Below, piece by piece: positions 33,403-47,100 of a stretch of DNA of 60,000 nt. Position 1 is the first letter of the stretch. Each line of letters opens with the position of its first letter. The stretch comes from Polytrichum commune (taxonomy: Eukaryota; Streptophyta; Polytrichopsida; Polytrichales; Polytrichaceae), in the NCBI GenBank assembly GCA_950295325.1, contig OX485803.1:47943554-48003553 (forward strand), read 5' to 3'. A program made the translations under genes and the position numbers. The notes below the pieces were generated by a model. That model was not told the origin of the DNA. It worked only from the letters and a program-made list of their open reading frames with translations, and ran no database searches.

Positions 33403-36264
33403 GTCGCGGCTCCCCACCGGTCCCCTCCGAGGAGTGTGGAGGACAGTGTGGTGGTCCCCCCGATTTTGCCCTCGCCACCTTCGCCTCCCAAGACCCGGTT
33501 CCTGGTGCTAGACCTCAATGGGGTCCTTGTCCAATGCGTGCATTGTCCGAGGGTCCCCACGGTGTCGTAATGTAAATACGTACACTATATAGATGTGTAC
33601 GTATTTAATATTGCATTGTGATTCTTGGTATTGGAGAAAAATAATAAAGAATAGAAGTAGATTACCTTTTTATTTACTCATAGTTTATTTTAGTTATCAT
33701 TACCTAAGGATAGAAGTGGATAGAAGTTGCTTACCTTTTTAATTACTCATAGTTTACTCTTAGTTACCTTTACCAAAGGATAAAAGTGGATAGAAGTGGA
33801 TAGTTACCTTTATCCTTTTGTTTACTCACAATTTATTCTTAGTGTTGCCTTTACTTTACCTTTTTTAGTCTTACTTAGTTTATCTTGAGTTACTTTTTGG
33901 ACCAATGGGTGATTAGAAGCCATGTGATGAGGATAAGATTGAACTTTGTCTCTCGCATGGATAGGGAGAGGTGGTGAAGGAAAGATGTTATGTGATTATT
34001 GTGGGAGAGAAGTTGTTGGGGAGAGAGAAGTGGATTCGAAGCTCACGGTGTGAGTTGTTTTTTAGAAGAATATGAAATAAAATACGAGGGATTTGTGATT
34101 CATGAGAGATCTCACTTGTTGTTTTGGAAGTTAGCAATCAAGATTTGTGCTTGTTTGAGTGGAGGGAAGTCTGTTGGTTCTTAAAAGAAGAGTTGAGACT
34201 TCGACCGACCATAGAAGACGGACAGATTGAAGAATTGAAGGCTTCAAGACTCGAATGTGTGGTTGCTTGTGGCACGTTGTCTTTTTCTTGTGTGTGTGAT
34301 TCCAAGCCGGTTTTGGAGGCTAGTTGCATTTCATTTCTGCATCGTAATTTGTTTCCTGTGTGACAACGAAGTGGGATTAATGACCCACAAGGTTGTTTGT
34401 GACAACGAAGTGGGATTGATCACCCACAAGGTTGTTTTCTGTCGTTCCCACTGGTGGGGCGCGATTGCTGGTCACTGTGGGTTTGAAAGTTTAGGAGCCA
34501 ATCTTTCGGACGTCAGCTCGTGTTCTGACGTCCCGTTTTACCTGTCCGAAGCCCGTGGTTTCTTATCACACTACCCTTACCCTTTACCCATACAGAGCCG
34601 CAACAGGATAGGTCGACGGGAAAGAGGTTGAAGATTAGAAGAAATTGAAGAAATTGAAGACTAGAAGACCAGAAGATTCGACGGGTCCGATAAAATGTAG
34701 TTGCAGCCAAAAGCCCAGTGCTTTCCCAAGGCGGAACCCTCTCTACCCGACAACGGTACCTTTCTGCAAGCCCGAGGACGCCAACTACGATGGACCCCCC
34801 GCGTACATCAAAAGCAAGCTAGTGTACCTCCGCCCGTGGCTTCGACGCTTTCTGCAGGTCGTCCTATCCAAATGGTGGGTGATCGTGTGGAGCTCCATGA
34901 AGTCCGAGAACACCCAGGTGGTCGTGGAGTTCATCTTCAAGGGACTCCAACCCCCGTGCTTGGTCCTAGGACAGGATTCTTGTAGAACGTTATACACCCC
35001 CGAGGGCAGGGTTGTGAAGAAGCCCAACAACCCCGCCGTAAACCAATTTCTTAAGGTCTTGAAGCCAATCGTATGGGACCAGCGTCCAACCATGGTCGGC
35101 TGTCCCTACGATGTTCGCCCCACCCGTGACAACACGTTGATGGTGGACGACAGCGCTTCCAAAAACATTTTGAACCCGACCTCGAACTTCATAGTTTGCC
35201 CTACGTGGACGGTCGAGAAGGTCCGAGACCGCTTTTTGTTAGACCTACTTAAGTACATTCAAACGCTTGTGGGGAGCGGACTACCCGTGCCCCGGTTCCT
35301 TAGTTGTAATCCGATAGGCGAAAGATACATGGATCCGAAGGACTATATGTACAGAGAGTTGTACGCTCACGCGAAATATAATAAACTCATTTGAGATACT
35401 ACATGGTGTGCCATTGTGTGTGATATATTATGCCTCAAATGTATATCGATTTTCACATGCTCCCCCTCCTCCCCTCCCCTTGGGTTTTGTTTGTTTTAAT
35501 TTTGCCATCAGCATTTGGAGCCCTCGATTGAGATCGTCAGCAAATCAAACTTGGGGAGCTTCTTCTACGAGACCGTCTGCGATGCAGCGTCCACCATCGA
35601 CTACTCCAAGGAGCCTATTGACGCCGGCGTCGTCGATAGCCCCCACCCAAGCAAATCTTCCGGCGATCTCCGTCCCCGTCGCCTCTCAAGGGCATAGATT
35701 GCAAATGCGTCCGGGCATCCCCCTCTCCGCCCAGTGGCAGTATTACACCTCAACGGCGGCTGCGGATGGACGCTCGGCCTACGAAGAGTGGAACCCTTCC
35801 TATTCCTTTGCGGGACGCCTTGCCCCTCCTCGCCAACTCCGATACAAATGGTCCCCGTGACAAGGTGAACCCCCCCCCCCACATGGTTAACCGCGCATTA
35901 TAATCATTTTGCTCAAAAAAAATGAACGTGTGACACGTTTGGGTCTTCCTCCCTAAACTAACACATGTGTTCTTGCATTGACGTGTTGTAGGTTGCTCCC
36001 ATCCGTAAACCTATGCGGTCTAGTGCGTTCATCGAGTTGGAGCGTATGTACGCCATGACCAGAAATGCAAGACAATCCACTTCATCGTATTCGAATTCTT
36101 CGTCGTATACTTCGGGCGGCCGATGGAATCCAAAATGTGTTATGGATGGCGGTCACCCCAAGAATGGCTATAGTCGTGGGGCGGAGATTTTCAAGAATGT
36201 TGAAGCAATGCGAGCAAAAGAAGACGCAGCAAAAGAAAAAGAGGCAGTCTCCAAGGCTAGATAG
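33403..36264 (+). CDS. FCP1/NIF-type HAD phosphatase-like protein of the outer element
   Basis: Two coding blocks carry one domain. Near 33,490-33,560 a frame reads KTRFLVLDLNGVLVQCVH, the first HAD motif, with the second Asp of the usual DLDET replaced by Asn as in many plant FCP1-like proteins. After about 1.07 kb, the open frame 34,645-35,394 continues with VYLRPWLRRFL, VIVWSSMKSEN, LKPIVWDQ and NTLMVDDSASKNILNP, which match the later FCP1/NIF motifs in order. A likely acceptor is TTGCAG near 34,710. Further exons at about 35,513-35,697 and 36,000-36,264 (ending EKEAVSKAR) may follow. FCP1-type enzymes remove phosphate from serine in proteins such as the RNA polymerase II tail. The start codon is unclear, and an in-frame TAG lies at 33,385, so the gene may be dead. 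The 1.07-kb gap is either an intron or an insertion. Confidence 0.55.
34361..34436. repeat. 38-base direct tandem repeat
   Basis: GTGACAACGAAGTGGGATT followed by a CCCACAAGGTTGT tail occurs twice head to tail. It lies in the gap that splits the phosphatase-like gene. Confidence 0.8.
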
Positions 36265-36369
36265 GCCATAGTAGGCGTAGGGTTTTTGACTAGATAGGCC
36301 ATAGTAGCGTAGGCGTATGATTTTGGGTCGCACTATCCAATGGATGTGTGGTGTTAGCATGCTATGCAT

Positions 36370-36680
36370 TTTACATGCCATACTTTGTATGTTTTTTTTG
36401 CAATAATATAATTGTCACATGATTTCCCCTTCCATATGGTCTAGGGTTTGGATTGCCCTACCTAAACCATCACAAATAAGAGTTTGGAATATTTTGTATG
36501 CAATATTATATTGGTTAACATATTTCCCCTTCAATAAGATCTATGGTTTGGATTGCCCTACCTAAACCATATTCATACAAGCTCTCATATTTTGTGTGCA
36601 ATAATATGAATGTTTATTGATTACCCCTTCAATTTGGTCTAAGGTTTGGGTTGCCCACCCTAAACCATCACAAATATGAG
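36370..36680 (+). repeat. Tandem repeat of about 105 bases (GGTTTGGATTGCCCTACC)
   Basis: Three clear copies, and part of a fourth, carry CCCCTTC, a GGTTTGGRTTGCCC core and CTAAACCATCACAAAT. A single related copy lies on the other side of the mobile region near 3,582-3,630. Confidence 0.75.
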
Positions 36681-36829
36681 TTATTAATGGGGTTCTTGGT
36701 CTAAACACCCGCTTCAAAGTGTTCGCATCTTACAACTTTCTCCCATATGTGTTCCATTTATCCTTCTTCTTATTTATGTGAATGTTTCAAAATGCCCAAA
36801 AAGTCTCAAATTAACGAATATAGTGTTGA

Positions 36830-37585
36830 AGATGGCAACATGTAACCGGTTGGATTTAGAATCACTAGGATCTTGACCGACTATGCCCAAACACTTCCCG
36901 GGCACTGGGAAGAACCAGCGGTTTGTTACAGGTGAACCAGTTGAGATTGAGAAATAACCGGTTGAAGTTGGAGACTTCAGGAGATTTGCCGATCATTTTA
37001 GAGGAATCTATAGAAGGATATACCTCACATGAATGAAAGCAAAAGTGGAAGATCGATGGCAACATGTAACCGGTTGGATTTAAAATCACTAGGATCTTGA
37101 CCGACTATGCCCAAAACTCTTCCCGGGCACTGGGAAGAACCAGCGGTTTGTTACAGGTGAACCAGTTGAGATTGAGAAATGACCGGTTGAAGTTGGAGAC
37201 TTCAGGAGATTTACCAATCATTTTAGAGGAATCTATAGAACAATATACCTCACATGAATGAAAGCAAAAGCGGAAGATGGCAACATGTAAGCGGTTGGAT
37301 TTAGAATCACTAGGATCTTGACCCACTGTGCCCAAAACACTTCCCGGGCACTGGGAAGAAGCAGTGGTTTGTTACAGGTGAACCAGTTGAGATTGAGAAA
37401 TAACCGGTTGCATGAAGTTGGAGACTTCAGGAGATTTACTGATCATTTTAGAGGAATCTATAGAACAGTATACCTCACATGAATGAAAGCAAAAGCGGAA
37501 GAAGGCAACATGTAACCGGCTGGATTTAGAATCACTAGGATCTTGACCGACTATGCCCAAAACACTTCCTGGGCACTGGTTTGCA
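36830..37585 (-). repeat. Tandem repeat of 221-225 bases from a leucine-rich-repeat gene
   Basis: About 3.3 copies start at 36,834, 37,058, 37,279 and 37,504 (GGCAACATGTAA). Read on the minus strand each unit gives SSKMIGKSPEVSNFNR and LNLNWFTCNKPLVLPSA, which resemble leucine-rich-repeat text (GxSPE, LxLNxFTxNxPLxxPS) in shifted frames. Confidence 0.7.
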
Positions 37586-38170
37586 GATGCAGGTGGCTTT
37601 GTCACAGAATCCGTGATAAAGAGAAAGTGACACCGTGTGTGGGAGGGAGTGATGAGCTATGGCGGAAGGAAGAAGGAAGAGTGCTTACGAGAAGCGAGCA
37701 AGGGAATGGAGGAACTGGAGGTGTAGGGCTGGTGAATAGGATTGCTACAATGCCGTAGCTTTCTAGCAGCTTGGGCAGAACATAATTAATTGTAGAGGTG
37801 CTTGAACTTATGGGAAATCAACTTCGTTGAGTGTTTGAAAAAACAGGAAATAACATTCAAAGATTGTCTGAAATCATATTGATGCAAGTGACATTCGTTG
37901 GAATCCAACAACGTAGCATCAAATAATTTCGACAGTGTCTTCGCGCAGCATCGATCTCACTCATGGTCTAAAACCAATACAAGCATGAATCCACTCCACA
38001 AGTCATGCTGACACGCTACTGTGAAAACGGGAATGAGACAAGCAAACGGGAGTGAATGTCTGACTTTCTTTTTTAATTTGCCCAATTTTATAATATTATT
38101 TTGCGGGTTGCCGAACTTGCTTTCGCGCTTCAATTGATTATTAGGCAAATAATTGGTGCCCAAGCTGCCA
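36830..38170 (-). pseudogene. Possible remnant of a leucine-rich-repeat receptor gene
   Basis: Besides the tandem units at 36,830-37,585, the minus strand at 38,163-38,100 reads GTNYLPNNQLKRESKFGNPQN, which resembles the repeat form LxxNQLxGxIPxxFGNLxN. Stops and frame changes are frequent, and no kinase domain is visible. The call rests on loose pattern matches and could be wrong. Confidence 0.35.
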
Positions 38171-41100
38171 GAGAGCTACGGTAGATATTGCATTGGATCC
38201 ACCTTCAGAGTTTGGTTTTTGACACCGGGTGGAGTGTTTATTGAATTGAGACCATGAATTTGTTTTTGCCAAAATGGTGCCACATAGATGTTGCTTAGTT
38301 TTCACATTCTTTGGACATGGACCCTAATGTAAACACTTTGGTATCAATTTTTAGCTTTTGGTTAATAGGATTGTTCAATTTTGAAGTTTCTTTGAATTCA
38401 AATTCTAGGGTAAACCGAACCTGAGAATTCAATGTCCAAGCTTGTGTCCAGTCTTGAGTCCAAAAATAAGGTTCATATAAAGGGTGTTTAGGACCCCAAC
38501 TTCCTTGATCCCGAACCCTAATGTAAACCCACCCTAGTGCAAGGCTTTGAGACCAAAGAATCTCCAAAATTGAGAGATCTTATTGACCGAGAGCAAAATT
38601 TTGGAGATAAGGAGTTTACATCATGGTCCAGGTCCAAGGTGTGATAAGATAAAGTGGCGTTAATGTGACATCACTTTCCCGCCAAATTTCGGCAGTCCCG
38701 ACTCTAGAAAGCACTCCTTAACATAATCGGGGGGAGGGGGGCTAAGTTAGCCCATTATTAGTGGATTCTAATGATTCATAACAATTTGATATTAATTTCA
38801 AACTTCCTAGGATTTACCATGGCTTCTTCAAATTCATTTGCGGATTTACATAATTTCCAACTTAATAAGTGGGCGTAAGCACAGTCAAATACACATCTCC
38901 ATTACTCTGCATAGGTATAAGTGAAACTATATACTAACTTTGAATTTTGTGAACGAAAAATCAAAAAAATTCAAAAAATACATTGATATACAAAACCAAG
39001 CAATTTATGTTGAAAAACAAATTATCAAGAAATGTCTACATATTTTATAAGATAGTGCAATCAGTGTACAAGTAGATGTATTGAACATGTAATTGTCTAA
39101 AATTTGCTTAAGACATGATAAAATGACATTAAATGATGTTTTCTTTAAATTTTTGTAATGGTGCCCTCAAGTTTATAATGAATTCAAGGAATATGAAAAA
39201 TTTCCAACTACAAAATATTCAAGGTCATGAAATCTATGTTCAAAACTAGATTTAGACATCACCTCTTGAGGCGTACTTTTTAATGATATTTTTTGAATAT
39301 CTCATCTTCATATTCTATATTTGAGTACCTAATAGAGCAATAGAGGGTGCCATAAAAAAATTTCCAATTTAAACAACATTTTTTTATTACTTTTTCTATA
39401 TACTTGACCATGCTTGCTCCCAAATAAGGCCCATCCACCTTAGATGATGCTGACTAGAAACCAACATCATGCATAAAAATTACACAAAAAGATTGCACTG
39501 TAGTTTATATATAGTTTATAAGAATGTCCATCACCCACCGGGTGCACCCTTCATTAAAAGCATACGTGGTGTACGTGCATCACCTCCAATTTAAGACCCC
39601 TGCATGGAATTTTTGAGTGGACAAAAAATAATATACATTCAAAACTATAGCTAAGGAATAACAAGAAGTAAATATATGCCACATAGAAATTAATTTAGAA
39701 GGAAATATCATATCAAATGTATACGAGAATAGAGAAAACTTGTAAAATATAAGCCTCAAGTATTTGTAGGCAAAAATACTTCATTTTTTGCCTAATGTTG
39801 CCCGGAACGATTCATTTATTCATTAGTTGTAGCTCATATAAATTGGTTCCTACCATGAATGTGGTTATAGCCAACGCAATTACTATTTTTAATTCTTTCA
39901 TGAATGAGTCCATATTGAGCCACTTGACTTTTAATACTTACTCTCGACCCCCTAACAACTTCAATTTCATGTGGCACTTTTAATCTCTACATTTCTAGTA
40001 GGATATGAAACACGTTCAAAGATGCATTTGAAGTGATTAGCAAATGCTAATCACGTCCTTTGCCATTTTGGACATGATGTTTGAATCTCACATGAATATC
40101 TTAATATTAAACAAAAGGATTATTTTCTTGTGAAATGATCGTATAGGTCACCCCCAATTACGCTAAGTATTTAGACCAGAATGGTTAACACATATTGATC
40201 ACATAGTCCAATCTCTTTTAAACACATGTATGTTTGGTGTTCGATATTAGATTTACACCTAACCACACACCACTCAAATATTGGTGATAATGAGGATAGT
40301 TAATAAATCAGGCTTGCTTACCTTTACTTACACCAAATTCGCTTTGGCACCCTCCTTGATCGTCATGTATGCCACCGCTCCCCACCTATTATTATTATTA
40401 TTATTATTATTATCAGGCAACTGCAATTTTCCTCAAATATATTATCTTTGTTCCTCACCTTGGTTGGGAGGCTAGTCCACCCATCATCATCATGGCAAGT
40501 GTTAGGGCGAGGTTCCATGTACCGGTTCCGGTCCATACTTTGAGAAATAAATGGTTGGGCGGGTGGGAAAAGGGTGGTGCCATGTGCCCATCCCCCTCAC
40601 CCAAGGACAAGTGCCAAAGGACCGGTGGTCCAAACAGTCACAATAAGGACATGTGCCCGTCAGAGAGCTCTGGTGACCGGATCAGCTGGTCACCTTGGGT
40701 ACTAAAGGCCATATTGTTCTTCAAGTCCTTTCTTTTGGGGTACTCCTAGGGCTCCTTGCTCTTGCATCATGCACTCTCTGTACACTCAAAGCCTAGTTGT
40801 GAGAAGAAATCAAAAGGAAAGAAGAGATAGAAAATCATTGTATGTTATATCGTTGGAGTTCTCATCATGAACTCATGGGAACATGTATCTCATGATGTTT
40901 TCAAGAAATTTGATCTTAATACAAAAAATACATGCAAAAATTGCAATGTGATAGTAAGTGTTGGGTTTAATAAATAAAAATAAAAGACTATTCAAATGTA
41001 TAAAGAATCACTTATAAACAATGTATTATCATGATTCCAGTGAAAGTAATATAAAAATATTTATATATTCCCATAGATGACATCCGTACCAACCTATAGG

Positions 41101-44100
41101 CACCAAGAACACATAATCTTAAATTCATTTAATAAATGTACAGGAATTCTTGTACAAGTCAAATGTCAAAAGTTAAATGATGATGACCCTCACTACCGGT
41201 CACCTTCACTAAGTGTGACATCTTATTATGCACCAAATTTGGTAAGAAAGTAGGAAATCAAAATAAACCGGCACCCCACATAGAAGTACCCCTGCATTAA
41301 ATGGGTGACATGCATCACTCATTTTTTGGATGATGTCACCCGTTTCTCACCCACTTAAAAAATGGACTGGCACCGGCACATGGAACTTGGCCCTTAGACA
41401 ATTATTTCTGCACATTGCAATCTTGTACATTGCTTTTGCTATCATGTCGACAAAGAAAACTAGAGAAAAATGAAGCCCATATACTCTACAATTTTTAAAG
41501 GTATGAGACGCTCATTTTGGGCCTAATGTCATCATACGAAGGACTTTAAGATTTTTTTTATCTATTGATATTCTTAATTGAAAGAAAATAGGTAACCTAT
41601 CTTAAAATAATCCACTTAACATATGCATTATTAGAAGTGAAGTACACATGTTTGTAAATTGAATTATAGAGAGATTTTGAGCTCAAATAAACGACCTAGG
41701 CTCCAATACATATTACGTTTATCTACTTATCAATGCCACATATGAGATATTTTCACAACCACTATTTTATATATTTTTCTCTAAGTATATACTCAATGTC
41801 ATAGAAAAAATATAACATGATGCCAATGCTTGTTGGAGGTTCCTACTTGTCATCATGTATCTAGTACGAACACATCCCTCGGATCTTTGAGGACCACAAA
41901 GGCCTACATGTGTAAATTCCAAACTCATGGCCTATAAAGGTACCTCATATGTTGAATTACTCCATTTTAAACCGATGTGAAATTTATCGTTATTTGCGAT
42001 GAGACTTTCCATGAATCATGAAACAATGAAATGCATAGAGAGTTCTCCCTCCAAGAAACCTCATAAGCGCTATGAGGCTTTCCACCATATGCTTCTCGCC
42101 TCTTCTTGACGCTTATCCACAAGTCAAGCATAGTTATGAGGATGATGACCCAAGTAGAATCCTTTAACATAGAAACGACCTTCCTTGGGGATCTTCACTT
42201 TCGACCTTCACTAGAATTCACCATCTTATCCAAAACAAAGAAATCCAAATTTTCATCACGCTCAAGTACCGTTTCTTAATAGAACATGTAAGAGTGGACT
42301 CCATTATTAGTGAGCCCGACACATGTTTGTCCACAACCACCCTCATCTCTTTAGGGTTTTTTTGTTTTCTTTGTTTTTGGTGCCACGTTGAGGAGGTCCA
42401 CCTTTCACATCCGCCAAAGGTAAGCATCACCCATCACCTCCACCTAACACCTTGTGCGTTTGCCACGTCGTGATGGTGAATGGATTACTTTCTTGACATT
42501 GTCAATGTTCTAAAACACTAACATTGTTTTTCCTTTTTTGCATTTCTTCATATAAAACGTACGGCCAAAGTTCACGAGTCCAGTGAGGGTCATGCATTGA
42601 AAGCATAGATATTTACCCTTGAACGCCTACGCCATATCATATTCAAAGGTCCTTATATAACAAGGACCAACTTTGAACGTGGCTAAGATGCAACCCCTAC
42701 AAGGAAAATTGACATCCAATTGTACAGATGGGTGAGTGCCGTAGTTAATAAAGCTTCCAGAAAAGCTTACCATACATTTCAACGATTTACATTTGAAAAT
42801 GAAAATGTGCAAGGTTGGTCATTTGGGACAATCCCATGGAAAACTTTTCATGCCGCTTTAAAACAATAAATGGTTTATGACATGAACTGCGTTTTGGTGA
42901 TGCCTACTTTCAATGAAAGTCTCTAGAGTTACATTAGGCATGTGCCTGTACTTATTGCAATACCATCAAATTATAAAAATATATAAATCTTCATTGTTAA
43001 AGAAAATGATAAAAGGGACTTACTAAATGTTATGAGGAAAGGTTGCGACTTGTATGGTCCCAATGGAACCATCACAAAAACTTACAAGAGGAACCTCGTC
43101 GGATCAACGATGAATAGAACTGAAAATCAGGAAAGTCTTGCTTCTCCTCCTGTCTGAGTCGAGGTTGCAACCAATTGAATTCGGATTTTTTGAGAGGCAT
43201 TGCTTTGGCTAAAGGCCACATTTACCCACATTAGTTGCTAGCCTTGTTAGTCGTCTCGATTCATCAAAAAACAAATTACATACATATTGGACCAAAATCA
43301 CCCCCCAAATGACTCATAATGGCCATAAAATAAAAATAAAAATAAAAACTCATCCAACTCCAAATCATGTAACATTCAATGCAATAGATAAGTTTAACAT
43401 GAAGACATGTTCCATGGGCAATGCAATAAAGCTGAACGTGCCGTAGATATGAGTGATTGACAAGCAAAATGACTTGGAAACTTTAAAAATAAAAAATAAA
43501 AAATAAAATTGTATTATCATTGTTATTACCACCCAAAGTACAACCAACTATGATCGGGATCCTTGCTTGGTGTTGCGATTATGTTTGATCAAATTTCTTT
43601 GCGAGTGGCTAATAAATGAGAACTTATTAAGAGGCACGAACTAACTACATTGAGAGCCACTTCACACATGAGACTGAAGGCCCGTGACAATTGCATTCTA
43701 AAATCTCTCATTGGCCGAGATCGTCCAAGTTCACTTCACACTAGAAGGTGAAGGCCTAAGGGCCCAAAGAAATTATCATGGATGAAAAGTCTAATGAATT
43801 CCTAGAGTAAAGGTGCCCAAAACTGATCACTTGAAAGATTATGTGTTAAACCTAGAAAAGTATAAGGCGGTGCAATTTTTCCCGGTGTAGGAAGATAGAA
43901 TTTAGGTGGATTGCAATTTTTTTGGTAATTTTATTCCTTGAATTGAAAAAATTGTGGATTTTTTAAGCCAAAAGTTGGTCCAAACATATTACCAATGTCT
44001 AGAGTCTACCATAACCGCTCGTTTTAGCAACTCATTCTTCCTCACTTGAGCACTCAGAACTAGGACACATGTCATGGTATTACTGGATCTGACATGATTG

Positions 44101-47100
44101 AAATTTAATTTAAACATGATTGAAATTCCGGTACCCTATAGATTGTCCATGGGGGTCCGGATCATGAATAGGCATCTCTATTATACATGACAAACTATAG
44201 AGAATGTTTCATGATCTACTGGAATTTGCATTAGGCCCATTTCGAAGAGATAGACATGATGCAAATTCTGACATACCATGTCAAATAAACAACTAGTACA
44301 ACCTTTGGATGAGAGTCAAGAGCCCTCACAATTACACGGTCCTGGCCCTTTGCTCTTGTGTGAAGTGGCTCTGAGTATAACCCTTGTGTCCTACTGTATA
44401 GCATCACAAGAGATATGCTTGTTTCGCAGTCTTCCATAACAAGGCGCTTTCTATTATGTGATGCCAACTCCATACGTTCTCCAATTACCATTTCTATAAG
44501 ACACCATTGTAACCATAAATAAATGGAAACCGGGCTTTTCCCTTCATAGTTTCTCTTGATTCGAAAATCACCATTGTGCTTCCAACAATTTATAGCCTAG
44601 CCATTACATAATGGGTCAAAGTCGGAATTTAACCCTTAAATGCTCTTGCAACCCAAAATGGGTTGCCACGTAAAATTTTGATGGAGTTTGCAACCCACTA
44701 GGTTGAAAATCTATGTGGATAGAAAGTATGTACTAGTGTAGGGTGGTTGCCCACTGCCATGTGGGTCAAAGTAACATATCAAAACCTCATGCTTCAAGCA
44801 TGTAGGATTTTTTCGTTAGTTTGGAATTGCTTCTTTTGGGAGGTGATCCCATGAACTGCCCCAATGGAAGAGCGGTATTTAGAAGCCAAGTTTAGAAGCT
44901 AATATCCTTCACATATGATGCCCAATTTGAGTGCGGTTTTCTTCCCCCCCCCCCCCCCCCTTAGGACAAGGTGACGGTTGTGCGCGACTTGAAAGGATGG
45001 ATTTGGAAATAAATTAGGGCACATGTTCTCAAAGGGTGAATATCCCAAAATGTCCTCATGTGACCCTTCAACTTTGAGGGTGACGGACATCATCTAAATT
45101 TCATCAAAAAATTTTTTTTTTAAAAAAAACCCATTTTTTAAGAGTAGCTCATTTGTCAATCATAGAATACATTATGGAAAATTTCTTAGCTATTGGCCTG
45201 ACCGAAATTGTCAGGAAACCAAAAAATCAAAGTTTTATGTAGTTGCCCCCTGATGAAGACCATGTTCATATGTCAATATAACCTAGCTAATGTGGTTTGA
45301 TTGACTTCAAAATTTCACAAAAAGAATATATGATAGTTTGGTTTACATCCATCTAGTTGGATTTCAGAAAAAAAAAACATAGTCTAATTTGCTCTAGAAC
45401 ACTAGTGATGGAAATGCCTGAAAATGGAATGTGAAGGCTTGAACGCTTAGGGGTTAAAATATAGCATCTCATCATTTTAGGTTTCAAATATGAGAGTGTC
45501 ATACATTGGTGTAAATATTTGGGAAAACCTTGTGTTTGGTTTTAGGCTCACATAACTTAAAGTGTGGAGGTCTCATTAGTCAATGTTTAGGGTTTTGGGT
45601 TTACTTACACATATATTAGTTGTTAGTCTCAACATAGTAACAATACATAGCCTACATTGGATACAATACCACCTAGTTTGCAACACTGTAGCCCACAATA
45701 CAACACATAATTCCAACCCACCCAAAAGTCAAGACTACAACCACTTAAATCAAACAATAGGAAACCGCATTATGAAAAATATTGAACTTCATGTCGACCT
45801 TCCTATATTTAGATTATCAGCAAGGAGGTGATTGATATTGGAGTCATTTTTCACACATCACAACCTCCAACAAGACCAAAAGAGCTGTACATGGCGATTA
45901 ACCAATTAATGCATGGTTGCCGTCCATAAGGAGACCAAAAATAGGTGTTGGAATTGGATCACTGACAAAATTTGGGCGCTTTCTGCCTCGACCCAACTCA
46001 GAACCGCTAAGATCAACTTGAAGATGAATGTGCCACATTTGAAGTCATTCCTGATCGATGTGAACTTCCTCTCTCCCACTTTACCCTCCTGTCCCCTCCT
46101 TTGTTCCATGACTTGGTGGGGCAGACAGAGAGACCAAATTGAAGCTTCTCACTGAATATAAAATTTATGTTGTGAGGCAGAGAAAGAGTTGTGTGGTACA
46201 TGAATGAGAAGTGCGCGCATGGGTGAATCACCTTGTACAACAACTACCAGAGCCTTCCTTTTCGCTCTTGACGACATTTGCAAGCAAACAATTCACGCGT
46301 CATGGCTAAGTTTTCTAAAGTTTTCGTTGGTGACTGCGACTTGGCTGGTGGGAAACTTACCCACGAGGGTCCATTTGAGGTTGGTGGAACAGATATTCTT
46401 CTATCCAGTAAGACACGCTTTGTGTTTTTTCCCAAGTTCTTGGACCAATCTAGTTGTTTGGATTAGTGAGGTGCCCATGTGGTGAAGGACGGACTCATTC
46501 CGCTAGCATTCTTCAAATGAGGAAGAATGCTGGCGATTTTTTTTACAGTGGAGTTTGTATGCTCCTGGGATCTCTAGTCAAAGTTCATAAAAGTTTGCAC
46601 CCAATTATGAACCAGTTTACCACCGCAAGTGCTGAAGAGACCACCTAACACGAGAAACTTCCACCCAAACTGGTTAGAAACCGAACGCGTGCATTCGATG
46701 TGAATGTCTTCCCATAAGGCTCCAAAAGTGGTGCTATTAATTATCCAGGCAACAACCGCAATGAATGATGAAAGACCATGCATTCGCATTGTAACACATG
46801 TCTTTTTGTTGTTCATTCTGAACTTACAAGCCGTGCCACATACGGCTCGAAAATAGGTGTGGGATCAAGAAGAGTGACCACATAAGGCCCACAAATATTA
46901 CTTTGTGCAGGTGCAGCTGAAATAGGGAACGGGAGTGAACGATCGCTGGTAGTTGCAGAATGTTATAACGTATTATGTACCAGTGGCTGCAAGATTACGT
47001 AAATGATTACTTCATAATGCAGGTTTACATCAGCCTAGTTTTGGGCTAAGTTCTGACCCTGTCGTAGCCTACAAGATGGCGACATTGCTAGGCCACCATG

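Larger units (their letters stand above)
5012..36330. mobile_element. Outer (family 2) element, decayed and interrupted by the inner element
   Basis: The two blocks 5,012-9,634 and 28,363-36,330 share the same unusual palindromes (TTTGGGTCG arms), and both hold genes broken by stops. The 18.7-kb inner element lies between them. Together the two blocks make about 12.6 kb. Terminal repeats of the outer element were not identified, so its limits are approximate. Joining the blocks into one element is an inference from the shared palindromes. Confidence 0.45.

Noticed and set aside
32791-33417. 208-codon minus-strand open frame
   Set aside because: It overlaps the last exons of the pseudogene and a poly-C tract and has no recognisable domain.
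46204-46820. Possible small genes in the 38-48 kb gap
   Set aside because: Open frames on both strands overlap and none shows a domain, splice pattern or family resemblance.
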